Origin: JAVVPO01 sp036655715
GTDB lineage: Bacteria; Bacillota; Clostridia; Lachnospirales; Cellulosilyticaceae
Assembly (NCBI GenBank): GCA_036655715.1
Contig: JAVVPO010000041.1
Coordinates: 1-20,477 of the forward strand
Reading direction: 5' to 3'
DNA length: 20,477 nt
A model generated the notes under the pieces. That model was given only the letters and a program-made list of their open reading frames with translations, made no database searches and was not told the DNA's origin. Shown here piece by piece: positions 1-7,636 of this stretch; positions within the stretch are counted from its first letter, which is position 1, and each line of letters opens with the position of its first letter. The translations under genes were made by a program, and so were the position numbers.

Positions 1-5
1 TTTAT

Positions 6-1535
6 GTGAAGCTAACAACTAAAGCACAAATAAATGCTATAGATCAAGAGGCAATACAAGACTATAAAATACCAAGTATACTGCTTATGGAACATGCAGC
101 CTATAGTGTCTTTCGGTATATTGATAAACAATATGAAACAAGGCAATCGATTACGATTCTATGTGGTCCAGGCAATAACGGTGGAGATGGATTAGCCTTG
201 GCAAGGCAACTTGTGATAGGTGCAAAACATAAGGTGAAAGTTATTTTACTTGCTATACCGCAGAAACTTTCCTTAGATGGACAAACTTATTATGAGATGT
301 GCAAGCAAATGAATGTGAATATAAAAGAAGGCTATGCCTTTTTGAAAATACAAAGAGCATTAGAAGGGGCAGATATCATTGTAGATGCTTTGTTTGGCAC
401 AGGGCTTACAAGACCTATAACGGGTCAGTACTATAACGTCATAGAATGGATTAATAGCCAAGATAAAACGGTGATAAGCATAGATATGCCATCAGGAATC
501 AGTGCAGATACAGGGCAGGTATTAGGCATAGCTATAAAGGCAAGTGTAACTATCAGTTTTGCACTACCCAAACTAGGGCTTTATTTATATCCAGGAATAG
601 ATTATGTAGGGAAAATAATGATAAAAGATATAGGTGTGCCTAAAACTATTCTAGAAAACTGTCCATCCCGTATATTTGCTATGGATGAAATTTATGCAAA
701 AGCCTATTTACCTAGGAGATATACAAGAAGCAATAAAGGTACCTATGGTAAGGTGCTTATTATAGGTGGTCAGAGCGGGATGTCAGGAGCCGTGACTCTT
801 GCGGGGGAAAGTTGTATGAGGTCTGGAGCGGGTACGGTGACCATAGCCGTACCTAAAAGTATAAGTGATATACTAGAGATAAACCTAACAGAATCCATGA
901 CTATTACGTTACCCGATGATGAAGGGCAGTTGAGCGTGGAAGCTGTACCTATACTTAGAAAGCTTATAGAAAAATATGATGTCTTGGCAGTGGGGCCTGG
1001 GATAGGAAGAAGTAAGGCTATTGAAGAAATCTTAAAGGTAGTGCTAGAATCTAATAAGCCTTGTGTCATTGATGCAGATGGGTTATATGCTCTAAAAAAT
1101 CATTTGGAGTTTTTGAAAACAAGAACATCACCTGTTGTACTTACGCCTCATCCTGGAGAGCTGGCGTATTTAATGGATAAGAGTATATCAGATATTTTAG
1201 AAAATCCTCTTAGGATAAGTGAAGAGTTTATTAAGCAATATCCAGTGACACTAGTCCTTAAGTTAGAAAGGACGATTATAAAGGATGCTGAGAAAACTTT
1301 TATTAATACGACAGGGAATAATGGACTTGCAAAAGGTGGAAGTGGAGATGTACTAACGGGTATCATAACTGCCTTAATGGGACAAAATGTCCCTCCAAAT
1401 GAAGCTGCTAGACTAGGTGTGTATATTCATGGAAAAGCAGCAGACAAAATGATTGAAGAAAAAAGTAGATATAGTCTGTTACCGCATGATATAAACAATG
1501 GGATAGGAAAAATATTTAGAGAAATTGAGGATTAG
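6..1535 (+). CDS. nnr: Bifunctional NAD(P)H-hydrate repair enzyme (epimerase + ADP-dependent dehydratase)
   Basis: This 509-residue two-domain protein repairs damaged NAD(P)H in the cytosol: the N-terminal YjeF_N half epimerises R- and S-NAD(P)HX, and the C-terminal ribokinase-like half dehydrates S-NAD(P)HX using ADP. In the sequence, the N half (about 1-215) has GPGNNGGDG at 54-62, DALFGTGL at 128-135 and IDMPSG at 159-164. The C half (about 230-505) has GPGIG at 330-334, DADGLYAL at 356-363, TPHPGE at 380-385 and the NGLAKGGSGDVLTG nucleotide/catalytic loop near 439-452. Length is normal for the fused form. The GTG start gives the expected MKLTTKAQINAID N-terminus. It overlaps an upstream TGA (7-9), so translational coupling to a gene outside the window is likely; acpS is the usual neighbour, but that is inference. 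alr follows after 210 bases. Confidence 0.95.
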   Translation: MKLTTKAQINAIDQEAIQDYKIPSILLMEHAAYSVFRYIDKQYETRQSITILCGPGNNGGDGLALARQLVIGAKHKVKVILLAIPQKLSLDGQTYYEMCKQMNVNIKEGYAFLKIQRALEGADIIVDALFGTGLTRPITGQYYNVIEWINSQDKTVISIDMPSGISADTGQVLGIAIKASVTISFALPKLGLYLYPGIDYVGKIMIKDIGVPKTILENCPSRIFAMDEIYAKAYLPRRYTRSNKGTYGKVLIIGGQSGMSGAVTLAGESCMRSGAGTVTIAVPKSISDILEINLTESMTITLPDDEGQLSVEAVPILRKLIEKYDVLAVGPGIGRSKAIEEILKVVLESNKPCVIDADGLYALKNHLEFLKTRTSPVVLTPHPGELAYLMDKSISDILENPLRISEEFIKQYPVTLVLKLERTIIKDAEKTFINTTGNNGLAKGGSGDVLTGIITALMGQNVPPNEAARLGVYIHGKAADKMIEEKSRYSLLPHDINNGIGKIFREIED

Positions 1536-1592
1536 CAATAAATATTTCTCATATATTGCGATAGATGAGAGTATATTATTTATAGATGAGAG

Positions 1593-1606
1593 TTTAAGCG
1601 CTTACT
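1593..1606. promoter_or_regulatory. Candidate cre-like operator upstream of alr
   Basis: The segment TTTAAGCGCTTACT is centred on the palindrome TAAGCGCTTA. It matches 12 of 14 positions of the CcpA catabolite-response consensus TGWAARCGYTTWCA, missing only the G at position 2 and the final A. It lies about 80 bases upstream of the candidate alr -10 element. A LacI-family regulator such as CcpA could bind here, but a chance match is possible. Confidence 0.3.
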
Positions 1607-1684
1607 TGATTATAAGAGGGAATGTAGAAATATATGTCAAATACAATCTAAAAGATAGCTGGAAGAGAAATAAATGCATAAAAG

Positions 1685-1693
1685 TGCTATAAT
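1685..1693 (+). promoter_or_regulatory. Candidate extended -10 promoter for alr
   Basis: TGCTATAAT is a perfect TATAAT hexamer with a TGN extension. No good -35 hexamer lies 16-18 bases upstream, which fits an extended -10 promoter. Transcription would start near 1700, giving a leader of about 45 bases before the strong GAGGAGGT ribosome binding site (1733-1740). Confidence 0.5.
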
Positions 1694-1745
1694 AGAAGAT
1701 ACAATTCATAGATAAATTAAGGGTTTTACCCTGAGGAGGTTAATA

Positions 1746-2873
1746 ATGATATCTCTTAGGCCACGTGTAATCGCTGAAGTAAATACTGAGGCAATCAGAC
1801 ATAATTATAGAGAAATAAGAAAAATTGTACCAAAAGATACAGATATTATGGCTATTATAAAAGCAGATGGCTATGGTCATGGAGCTATAGAAGTAGCTAA
1901 TATTTTACAAAAAGAAGGTGCTAATCGATTTGCAGTAGCTATTGCTAAAGAAGGTGAGGAATTAAGAGAATCAGGTATTACTTCACCTATATTAATATTA
2001 GGTTACACGCCAGCAGCGGATATAGAAGTGCTGATTAAGAATGACTTAACTCAGACTGTCTTTTCTTACGAAATGGCGAAATATATATCTTATGAAGCAT
2101 CTAAACTTGAAAAAATGGTTAATATTCATATTAAAGTAGATACAGGCATGGGCAGAATTGGCTTTTTATCTCAGCCTCAAAGTGTGGAAGAAATTAAAAA
2201 AATAGCAGAGCTTCCGAATATCAATATGGAAGGTATTTTTACACATTTCTCAACTTCAGACGAAGAAGACACGACCTACACAAACGATCAATGGAGTATA
2301 TTTTTAGGGTTTTTACATGAACTTAGTGAAGTAGGCATAGAAATACCTCTCATTCATGCTGCTAATAGTGCAGCGACCTTGGTACATGATTATACACATT
2401 TAAATGTTATAAGACCAGGGATTATTCTTTACGGTTATTATCCATCTAAGTATCTAAATGGAAAAAGAATTAAGTTATTACCCGCTATGACGCTTAAAAC
2501 ACAAGTTGTACACGTCAAAGAATTGCCAGAAGGACATTTTATTGGATACAGTAGAAAATATCAAACAACACATACAACTAAAATTGCAACCATTCCGATT
2601 GGGTATGCAGATGGTTACTCTAGAAGACTTTCAAATAAGGGGAGAGTCCTGATTAGAGGGAAATATGCACCAGTAGTAGGAAACATTTGTATGGACCAAT
2701 TTATGGTAGATGTATCAGATATATCAGATGTAAGTATAGGTGATGAAGTGGTCGTATTTGGCACACAAGGTGAAAATAGCATTCCGGTAGAAGAACTAGC
2801 AGAGCTAATGGATACTATTAATTACGAAGTGATGTGTATGATAGGAAAAAGAGTACCGCGTATTTACATATAA
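1746..2873 (+). CDS. alr: Alanine racemase (PLP-dependent)
   Basis: This cytosolic enzyme interconverts L- and D-alanine, supplying D-alanine for peptidoglycan. The 375-residue product has the type III PLP barrel followed by the C-terminal beta domain. AIIKADGYGHGA (36-47) carries the PLP-linking lysine K39. KVDTGMGRIG (130-139), HAANSAA (204-210) and GYADGYSR (286-293) are conserved barrel segments. Y268 in GYSRKY is the expected catalytic tyrosine, and VGNICMDQFMVDV (311-323) and a C-terminal INYEVMCMIGKRVPRIY complete the fold. Length is typical. The ATG is 5 bases after GAGGAGGT. The mazEF pair follows about 80 bases downstream with no terminator, as in Bacillus, so partial cotranscription is likely. 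A biosynthetic rather than catabolic role is inferred from this context. Confidence 0.96.
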   Translation: MISLRPRVIAEVNTEAIRHNYREIRKIVPKDTDIMAIIKADGYGHGAIEVANILQKEGANRFAVAIAKEGEELRESGITSPILILGYTPAADIEVLIKNDLTQTVFSYEMAKYISYEASKLEKMVNIHIKVDTGMGRIGFLSQPQSVEEIKKIAELPNINMEGIFTHFSTSDEEDTTYTNDQWSIFLGFLHELSEVGIEIPLIHAANSAATLVHDYTHLNVIRPGIILYGYYPSKYLNGKRIKLLPAMTLKTQVVHVKELPEGHFIGYSRKYQTTHTTKIATIPIGYADGYSRRLSNKGRVLIRGKYAPVVGNICMDQFMVDVSDISDVSIGDEVVVFGTQGENSIPVEELAELMDTINYEVMCMIGKRVPRIYI

Positions 2874-2905
2874 GGTATAAAAAGAGTATAAAGTGATAAA
2901 GATAA

Positions 2906-2925
2906 CAGTGACTAACGTGTAACTG
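2906..2925. repeat. Imperfect inverted repeat upstream of the antitoxin gene
   Basis: CAGTGAC and GTAACTG are inverted arms matching at 6 of 7 positions across a 6-base spacer, between the alr stop and the antitoxin ribosome binding site. It could be an operator or a weak mRNA hairpin. The downstream antitoxin appears to lack a DNA-binding domain, so a toxin-antitoxin operator role is not assured. Confidence 0.25.
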
Positions 2926-2953
2926 AATACAGGTTTAGTAGGGAGTGGTTTGC

Positions 2954-3148
2954 ATGGCTAATACAAAGAATAGTTTCAAAGCAAACGACAAAACTTCTGA
3001 TATAAGATACGATAATAAAGAAAACCTCATGATTATGAAAAAAGGATACCAAGAGATGGCTGATATTAATTTATCTCTAGCAAAATTATGTTTTGAAGTG
3101 GAAAGAGAGGTCGAATCTTATTACGATTGCGTAGTGGAGAGTGAGTAA
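2954..3148 (+). CDS. MazE/EndoAI-like antitoxin lacking the ribbon-helix-helix domain
   Basis: This 64-residue protein probably neutralises the MazF encoded directly downstream. The stretch LMIMKKGYQEMADINLSLAK resembles the C-terminal MazF-binding tail of Bacillus EndoAI, which from memory reads LMRRGYMEMAKINLNIS, and is followed by an acidic helical end. The usual N-terminal ribbon-helix-helix DNA-binding domain of about 45 residues is absent. Only about 24 polar residues precede the tail, and the 80 bases between alr and this gene cannot encode the missing part. I chose the ATG at 2954 because GGGAGTGG (2941-2948) lies just upstream; an in-frame GTG at 2945 would overlap that ribosome binding site. 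The stop is 1 base before the preferred mazF start. Family assignment rests on tail similarity and position. Confidence 0.75.
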   Translation: MANTKNSFKANDKTSDIRYDNKENLMIMKKGYQEMADINLSLAKLCFEVEREVESYYDCVVESE

Positions 3149-3149
3149 A

Positions 3150-3497
3150 GTGCAAGTAAAACGAGGAGATATATTTTATGCAGATTTAAGTCCGGTAATT
3201 GGGTCGGAGCAAGGCGGTGTTAGGCCTGTGCTTGTCGTACAAAATGATATAGGCAACAAGTTTAGCCCAACTATCATATGTGCAGCTATAACATCTAAGA
3301 TTAATAAGGCAAAACTTCCTACACATGTAGAAATCAGTGCGATAGAATATGAACTTGTTAAAAATTCAGTAATCCTTTTGGAGCAAATCCGCACTATTGA
3401 TAAAAAAAGACTCAAAGAAAAAATTTGTCACTTAGATAGCGAACTAATGAAGCAGGTAGATAAAGCTCTTAAAATCAGTTTTGGGGTGAGTACATAA
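3150..3497 (+). CDS. mazF: MazF/PemK-family mRNA interferase toxin (EndoA-like)
   Basis: This is a ribosome-independent endoribonuclease that cleaves mRNA at short specific sequences (UACAU for Bacillus MazF) and is held inactive by its antitoxin. The product of 115 residues starts MQVKRGDIFYADLSPVIGSEQGG, matching Firmicute MazF from end to end. RPVLVVQND contains the conserved catalytic-region arginine, CAAITSKI contains the conserved threonine, and LEQIRTIDKKRL is the typical C-terminal segment. The GTG at 3150 gives the standard N-terminus and sits about 10 bases after GGAG (3136-3139). An alternative in-frame GTG at 3141 would overlap the antitoxin gene and lie too close to that ribosome binding site. 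The gene is the last of the unit and is followed by a strong terminator. Function is secure at family level; the actual cleavage site is not determinable here. Confidence 0.94.
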   Translation: MQVKRGDIFYADLSPVIGSEQGGVRPVLVVQNDIGNKFSPTIICAAITSKINKAKLPTHVEISAIEYELVKNSVILLEQIRTIDKKRLKEKICHLDSELMKQVDKALKISFGVST

Positions 3498-3502
3498 AAT
3501 TT

Positions 3503-3530
3503 AAAGACTAGAAAAGCTAGTCTTTTTTTT
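3503..3530 (+). terminator. Intrinsic terminator after mazF
   Basis: A perfect 9-bp stem (AAAGACTAG with CTAGTCTTT) encloses a 5-base loop and runs into a tract of eight T. It ends the alr-mazEF transcript. Confidence 0.92.
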
Positions 3531-3548
3531 ATTTCAAGCCCCACAAAT

Positions 3549-3578
3549 TTGAAATGTATTCTGGTATGCAAATATGAT
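3549..3578 (+). promoter_or_regulatory. Candidate sigma-A promoter for the AEC permease unit
   Basis: TTGAAA (3549-3554) and TATGAT (3573-3578) are separated by 18 bases. The site lies after the mazF terminator and about 40 bases before the permease start, so it could drive the permease, the zinc-ribbon gene and clpC. Confidence 0.5.
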
Positions 3579-3619
3579 ACAATAGAGGCAATACATGGGT
3601 CAGAATAAGGAGAAGAGAT

Positions 3620-4546
3620 ATGGAATTAACAAATGTATACAATCAGTTAGGCATACTATTTACTTTGATGCTATTTGGATATGTGCTAGGAAAAATCAAA
3701 GTACTGAATGAGCAAATAGTAGGGAGCTTTACTTCCTTTATCATAAAGGTTACGATACCCGCTATGATTATTAACGGTATGCTTATTCCGTTAAGTCGTG
3801 AGAAGTTAGCACAAGGGGCTATGGCATTTGCTATTTCATTAGGGTTTTATTTATTGACATACATAGCAGCTGTTTATATCCCTAAGATGTTAACGAAAGA
3901 CAAAAAAGTGGAAAGTGCTTATAGTTTTGCTATTATGTTTTCAAATGTAGGATTTATGGGGTATCCAGTGCTTGCAGCTATATTTGGAAACGATGCGATA
4001 TTTATTGCATCTATTTACAATATTTCTTTTAATGTTTTACTATATACAGTAGGTGTGAAGTTAGCTAAAGGTAGCAATGAGCCAAAAGAAGCATTTAGCC
4101 CTAAGTTATTGATTAACCCTGGAACGGTGGCTTCATTAGTAGGACTTATTTTGTTTATAACAAGTCCACAGTTACCAGAGTTTCTAGTTGGTAGCATTGA
4201 CGCCGTAGGTGGATTAAGTACGCCGTTATCTATGATTGCCATAGGTGCTATGCTCTCGGATTTACCAATAGCTAATATATTTGGTAAGGTAGGTATTTAT
4301 ATTTTAACCAGTATAAGGTTACTTGTGTTACCAATCATAGTACTTGTGGTACTCAAATTTATATTTAAAATTCAAGATTCAATGCTTGTAGGGATACCAG
4401 TTGTTATTGCGGGAATGCCTGTAGCGAGTAATGCTGCCATGATGCTTAGGCAATATGATGGAGATTACCAGTTTGCTTCAGAGCTTATACTTGTTTCGAC
4501 TTTATTTAGTGGGATTACTATACCTATCTTAGTACAAATGTTATAA
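3620..4546 (+). CDS. AEC (auxin efflux carrier) family transporter
   Basis: This is a 308-residue integral membrane protein with about ten hydrophobic segments in two groups separated by a polar loop near 150-165, the usual AEC (PF03547) arrangement. FSNVGFMGYPVLAAIFG (107-123) is the conserved re-entrant segment of the first half, and IAGMPVASNAAMMLRQYDGD (263-282) is the matching segment of the second. Bacterial members move organic acids such as malate or malonate, or other anions; the substrate cannot be read from the sequence. The ATG follows AAGGAG (3607-3612) by 7 bases. No terminator separates it from the next gene, 38 bases downstream, so it probably heads a three-gene unit with the zinc-ribbon protein and clpC. 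Any functional link to ClpC is unclear. Confidence 0.88.
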   Translation: MELTNVYNQLGILFTLMLFGYVLGKIKVLNEQIVGSFTSFIIKVTIPAMIINGMLIPLSREKLAQGAMAFAISLGFYLLTYIAAVYIPKMLTKDKKVESAYSFAIMFSNVGFMGYPVLAAIFGNDAIFIASIYNISFNVLLYTVGVKLAKGSNEPKEAFSPKLLINPGTVASLVGLILFITSPQLPEFLVGSIDAVGGLSTPLSMIAIGAMLSDLPIANIFGKVGIYILTSIRLLVLPIIVLVVLKFIFKIQDSMLVGIPVVIAGMPVASNAAMMLRQYDGDYQFASELILVSTLFSGITIPILVQML

Positions 4547-4584
4547 TGTCAGAATAGAGCGTTTAAACTGTTAGGAGGACGAGA

Positions 4585-5049
4585 ATGAAGGATCTAATAG
4601 GTAAATTAGGAGAAAGTATTAAAAATACGTGTAAAGAAGCAGTTGATCAGACTCAGAAGACGGTTGATCAAACTAAATATAGAAGCGAAATTGCGTCTCT
4701 TAAGGGAGATGTTAAAAAGTTATATCAAAGGCTTGGGCAAGAATACTACCACAATACTATCAATCATAAAGATGAACCCTGTAGTATACCAACTTGCAAT
4801 CGTATTACAGGTATATTAAGAGAAATTGAAAGATTGGAAAAAAACATAGATACAGTAGTGACTACGCAAAAAGACAGTTTTGATTCTTATAAAAGAGAAG
4901 TTAGAACCATGTGGAATGAAGAGATGGAGAAGGCTGGGTTTGTACAAAGAGATGAAAATGGTGTAGAAATCCTTAAGTTTTGCCCTAAATGTGATATAGG
5001 AAATGCCCATAATGCAGTATATTGTATTAATTGTGGGAATAAGTTTTAA
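4585..5049 (+). CDS. Coiled-coil protein with C-terminal zinc ribbon, unknown function
   Basis: This 154-residue cytosolic protein has no signal peptide or membrane segment. The N-terminal two thirds is charged and helical, with a short internal repeat (VDQTQKT then VDQTKYR, 20-33) and predicted coiled coil around 33-50 and 72-110. The C-terminus is a zinc ribbon with paired cysteines C133/C136 and C147/C150 (FCPKC, then CINCGNKF), ending almost at the stop. C66 and C71 form another, looser pair. AGGAGG (4573-4578) precedes the ATG by 6 bases. It lies 51 bases upstream of clpC with no terminator, so it is probably cotranscribed. In Bacillus the gene two places before clpC, mcsA, also encodes a zinc-binding protein. 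This one lacks McsA's N-terminal zinc fingers and UVR motif order, so I do not call it McsA. Role unknown. Confidence 0.8.
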   Translation: MKDLIGKLGESIKNTCKEAVDQTQKTVDQTKYRSEIASLKGDVKKLYQRLGQEYYHNTINHKDEPCSIPTCNRITGILREIERLEKNIDTVVTTQKDSFDSYKREVRTMWNEEMEKAGFVQRDENGVEILKFCPKCDIGNAHNAVYCINCGNKF

Positions 5050-5100
5050 AAAAAAGACTAAACTCAACATATATATAAGAGTTGATAAGGAGCCAAATAG

Positions 5101-7542
5101 ATGCAAAGCAAATTTACATTACAAGCCCAACAAGCAATTGAATATGCACAATATATCATGGAGCAATTTAGACATGGATATTTGGGTACAGAGCATTTGC
5201 TTATTGGACTTATTCATATAGAGAATTCAGTAGCACAAGTTGCTTTAAATAAGCATGGTGTGACTGAAGATGAATTACTAGAGAAGATAAAAGAAGTTAT
5301 AGGGTTTGGGAACATGACACTTGTGATGAGTCGTGATTTCACACCTAGAGTTAAGCGTATTATGGAAGTAAGCATGGCATTAGCTAAGCAAACAGGATTA
5401 GATACCATAGGGACAGAACATATACTTATTTCAGTCCTTAAAGAGAAATCTTGCGTAGCAGTAAAGCTACTTGAATCTCTAGGTGTAGACATAAACAAAT
5501 TACTTACTCATTTAGGGAATATGATTAGCAAAGATACAAATATCAAAGAAATTAACTTTGGGAATGTAGAACGCGTACAGCAAACTAGAAGTACAACACC
5601 AACACTAGACAAATATAGTAGAGATTTAACAGAGCTTGCAAAAGAAGATAAATTTGATCCTATTGTAGGACGTGACAAAGAGATTGAGCGTATTATCCAG
5701 ATTCTATCTCGTAGAACAAAGAATAATCCTTGTTTAGTTGGAGAACCAGGTGTAGGTAAAACAGCTGTAGTAGAAGGGCTTGCTCAAAAGATTGTAGCAG
5801 AAGATATTCCAGACTTACTTAAGAACAAGAGAGTTGTTTCGTTAGATTTAGCCTCTATGATTTCAGGAACTAAATATAGAGGAGAATTTGAAGAGCGTAT
5901 CAATAAAGTATTAGCTGAGGTAAGAGGAGCTGGAGATGTTATTCTATTTATAGATGAACTCCATACGATTATAGGAGCAGGTGCGGCAGAAGGTGCCATG
6001 GATGCTTCGAATATTCTTAAGCCTTCTTTAGCAAGAGGCGAGATCCAATTAGTAGGGGCGACTACTTTGGATGAATATAGAAAACATATTGAAAAAGATG
6101 CAGCTTTAGAGCGAAGATTCCAGCCAGTACAAGTAGATGAGCCAACTGAAGTAGAAACAATGAGTATCTTAGAAGGTATCAAAGATAAATATGAGATGCA
6201 TCATCAAGTACAGATTACAGGGGAGGCTATTCGTGCGGCGGTTAAGTTATCTACAAGATATATTGCCGATAGATACTTACCAGATAAAGCTATCGACTTG
6301 TTAGATGAAGCGGCATCTAGAGTGAGACTTAGATACTATATATCCCCTGAGAATATCAAGGGACTCGAGGCGCAGCTTTTCACACTTTCTAGTGAAAAAG
6401 AGCAGGCTATTATAGATGAAGAGTATGAAAAAGCAGGAGAAATCAAACGCCAAGAAAATGAACTTAAAGAAAGAATTGCAACGGCTAAGGTTGAATGGGA
6501 GACCAAACATACTAAGAGCAATCAAGTAGTATGTGAAGAAGATATTGCAGAAGTAGTGAGTAGCTGGACTAAGATTCCAGTGAGACGACTTGCAGAAGAA
6601 GAATCTGAGAAGCTTAAAAAACTAGAATTGACATTACATGAGAGAGTAATAGGCCAAGAGGAGGCAGTAACTTCGCTTGCTAAGGCGGTACGTCGTGGCC
6701 GCGTGGGACTTAAAGACCCAAACCGCCCAATTGGTTCCTTCTTATTCTTAGGACCTACAGGTGTAGGTAAGACAGAACTGACTAAAGCATTAGCAGAAGC
6801 GATGTTTGGTGATGAATCAGCTATGATTCGTATTGACATGAGTGAATACATGGAGAAGCATGCTGTATCTAAACTGATTGGTTCCCCTCCTGGGTATGTG
6901 GGTTATGAGGAAGGCGGACAGCTAACAGAGAAGATTCGAAGAAAGCCTTACTCAGTAGTACTCTTTGATGAAATTGAGAAAGCTCATCCAGATGTATTTA
7001 ATATCCTCCTTCAGATATTAGATGATGGACATATTACAGATTCTACAGGTCGTAAGATTAACTTTAAAAACACAGTAATCATTATGACTTCTAATATAGG
7101 GGCAAGAAATATTATAGAACCAAAACGTGTAGGATTTATTTCACAAGTGGATGTAGAAAAAGACTATACAGATATGAAAAAAAATGTCATGGAAGAAGTG
7201 AAGAAACTCTTTAGACCAGAGTTTATTAACCGTATTGATGAGACTATAGTCTTCCATCCATTATCTACAAAAGACATTAGAAATATAGCAGATATAATGA
7301 TTAAGGTACTTGTAGACCGTATTTCTAAAAATATTGGTATTCAAATAGAACTTACAACCGAGGCTCTGGATTTCTTAGCTGAAAAAGGCTATAACCAAGC
7401 TTATGGTGCGAGACCTCTTAGACGTACGATTCAAACTCATATTGAAGATAAATTATCTGATAGTATTTTGGCAGGCAAAGTACGTGAGGGTGATACGGTT
7501 TATATTAAAATAGAAGAAAAAGAGATAGTTTTCAGTAAATAA
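5101..7542 (+). CDS. clpC: ATP-dependent Clp protease ATPase subunit ClpC
   Basis: ClpC is an AAA+ unfoldase that forms hexamers, unfolds substrates and feeds them to ClpP. The 813-residue product has all class I parts in order: double Clp_N repeat (about 1-145); D1 with Walker A GEPGVGKT (214-221) and Walker B ILFIDE (281-286); a UVR-containing middle segment (about 430-465); D2 with Walker A GPTGVGKT (551-558) and Walker B VVLFDE (619-624); and sensor-2 GARPLRR (769-775). VGF at 677-679 is the ClpP-docking tripeptide typical of ClpC, and the short middle domain separates it from ClpB. AAGGAG (5087-5092) lies 8 bases before the ATG. ctsR, mcsA and mcsB are not adjacent, and I see no CtsR heptad repeat or CIRCE element upstream. 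radA lies one gene downstream, as part of the Bacillus order. Confidence 0.97.
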   Translation: MQSKFTLQAQQAIEYAQYIMEQFRHGYLGTEHLLIGLIHIENSVAQVALNKHGVTEDELLEKIKEVIGFGNMTLVMSRDFTPRVKRIMEVSMALAKQTGLDTIGTEHILISVLKEKSCVAVKLLESLGVDINKLLTHLGNMISKDTNIKEINFGNVERVQQTRSTTPTLDKYSRDLTELAKEDKFDPIVGRDKEIERIIQILSRRTKNNPCLVGEPGVGKTAVVEGLAQKIVAEDIPDLLKNKRVVSLDLASMISGTKYRGEFEERINKVLAEVRGAGDVILFIDELHTIIGAGAAEGAMDASNILKPSLARGEIQLVGATTLDEYRKHIEKDAALERRFQPVQVDEPTEVETMSILEGIKDKYEMHHQVQITGEAIRAAVKLSTRYIADRYLPDKAIDLLDEAASRVRLRYYISPENIKGLEAQLFTLSSEKEQAIIDEEYEKAGEIKRQENELKERIATAKVEWETKHTKSNQVVCEEDIAEVVSSWTKIPVRRLAEEESEKLKKLELTLHERVIGQEEAVTSLAKAVRRGRVGLKDPNRPIGSFLFLGPTGVGKTELTKALAEAMFGDESAMIRIDMSEYMEKHAVSKLIGSPPGYVGYEEGGQLTEKIRRKPYSVVLFDEIEKAHPDVFNILLQILDDGHITDSTGRKINFKNTVIIMTSNIGARNIIEPKRVGFISQVDVEKDYTDMKKNVMEEVKKLFRPEFINRIDETIVFHPLSTKDIRNIADIMIKVLVDRISKNIGIQIELTTEALDFLAEKGYNQAYGARPLRRTIQTHIEDKLSDSILAGKVREGDTVYIKIEEKEIVFSK

Positions 7543-7572
7543 TAAAATATATACTTTTAATTTATAATCATG

Positions 7573-7601
7573 TATAATAGGCTTAATCAAAATAATATAA
7601 T
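7573..7601 (+). promoter_or_regulatory. Candidate promoter region upstream of the 137-residue gene
   Basis: Two perfect TATAAT hexamers (7573-7578 and 7596-7601) lie in the AT-rich gap after clpC, with only weak -35 matches (TATACT at 7550-7555, 17 bases before the first). No terminator is visible between clpC and this point, so clpC readthrough may also supply the downstream genes. Confidence 0.35.
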
Positions 7602-7636
7602 AGTAGAAGCAATTAAACATTATGGAGGGTTTAGCG

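Noticed and set aside
1535..1559. GCAATA...TATTGC hairpin after nnr as a terminator
   Set aside because: The stem is AT-rich and short with an internal bulge, and no T run follows, so I do not score it as a terminator.
1561..1593. Direct repeat ATAGATGAGAGT at 1561-1572 and 1582-1593
   Set aside because: There are only two copies in AT-rich intergenic DNA with no further period; probably a small local duplication and not an array.
2874..2953. A frameshifted RHH domain upstream of the short antitoxin
   Set aside because: The 80-base gap has stops in the frames I read and is too short for a domain of about 45 residues.
4585..5049. Calling the zinc-ribbon protein McsA
   Set aside because: The zinc site is a single C-terminal ribbon after a coiled coil. 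McsA has its zinc-binding motifs starting at the N-terminus and a UVR motif near the C-terminus, and no mcsB follows.
5784..6851. Long open frames on the minus strand within clpC (and similar ones inside nnr, radA, the dehydratase and the permease)
   Set aside because: They lack ribosome binding sites and recognisable families, and lie wholly opposite strongly conserved coding sequence.
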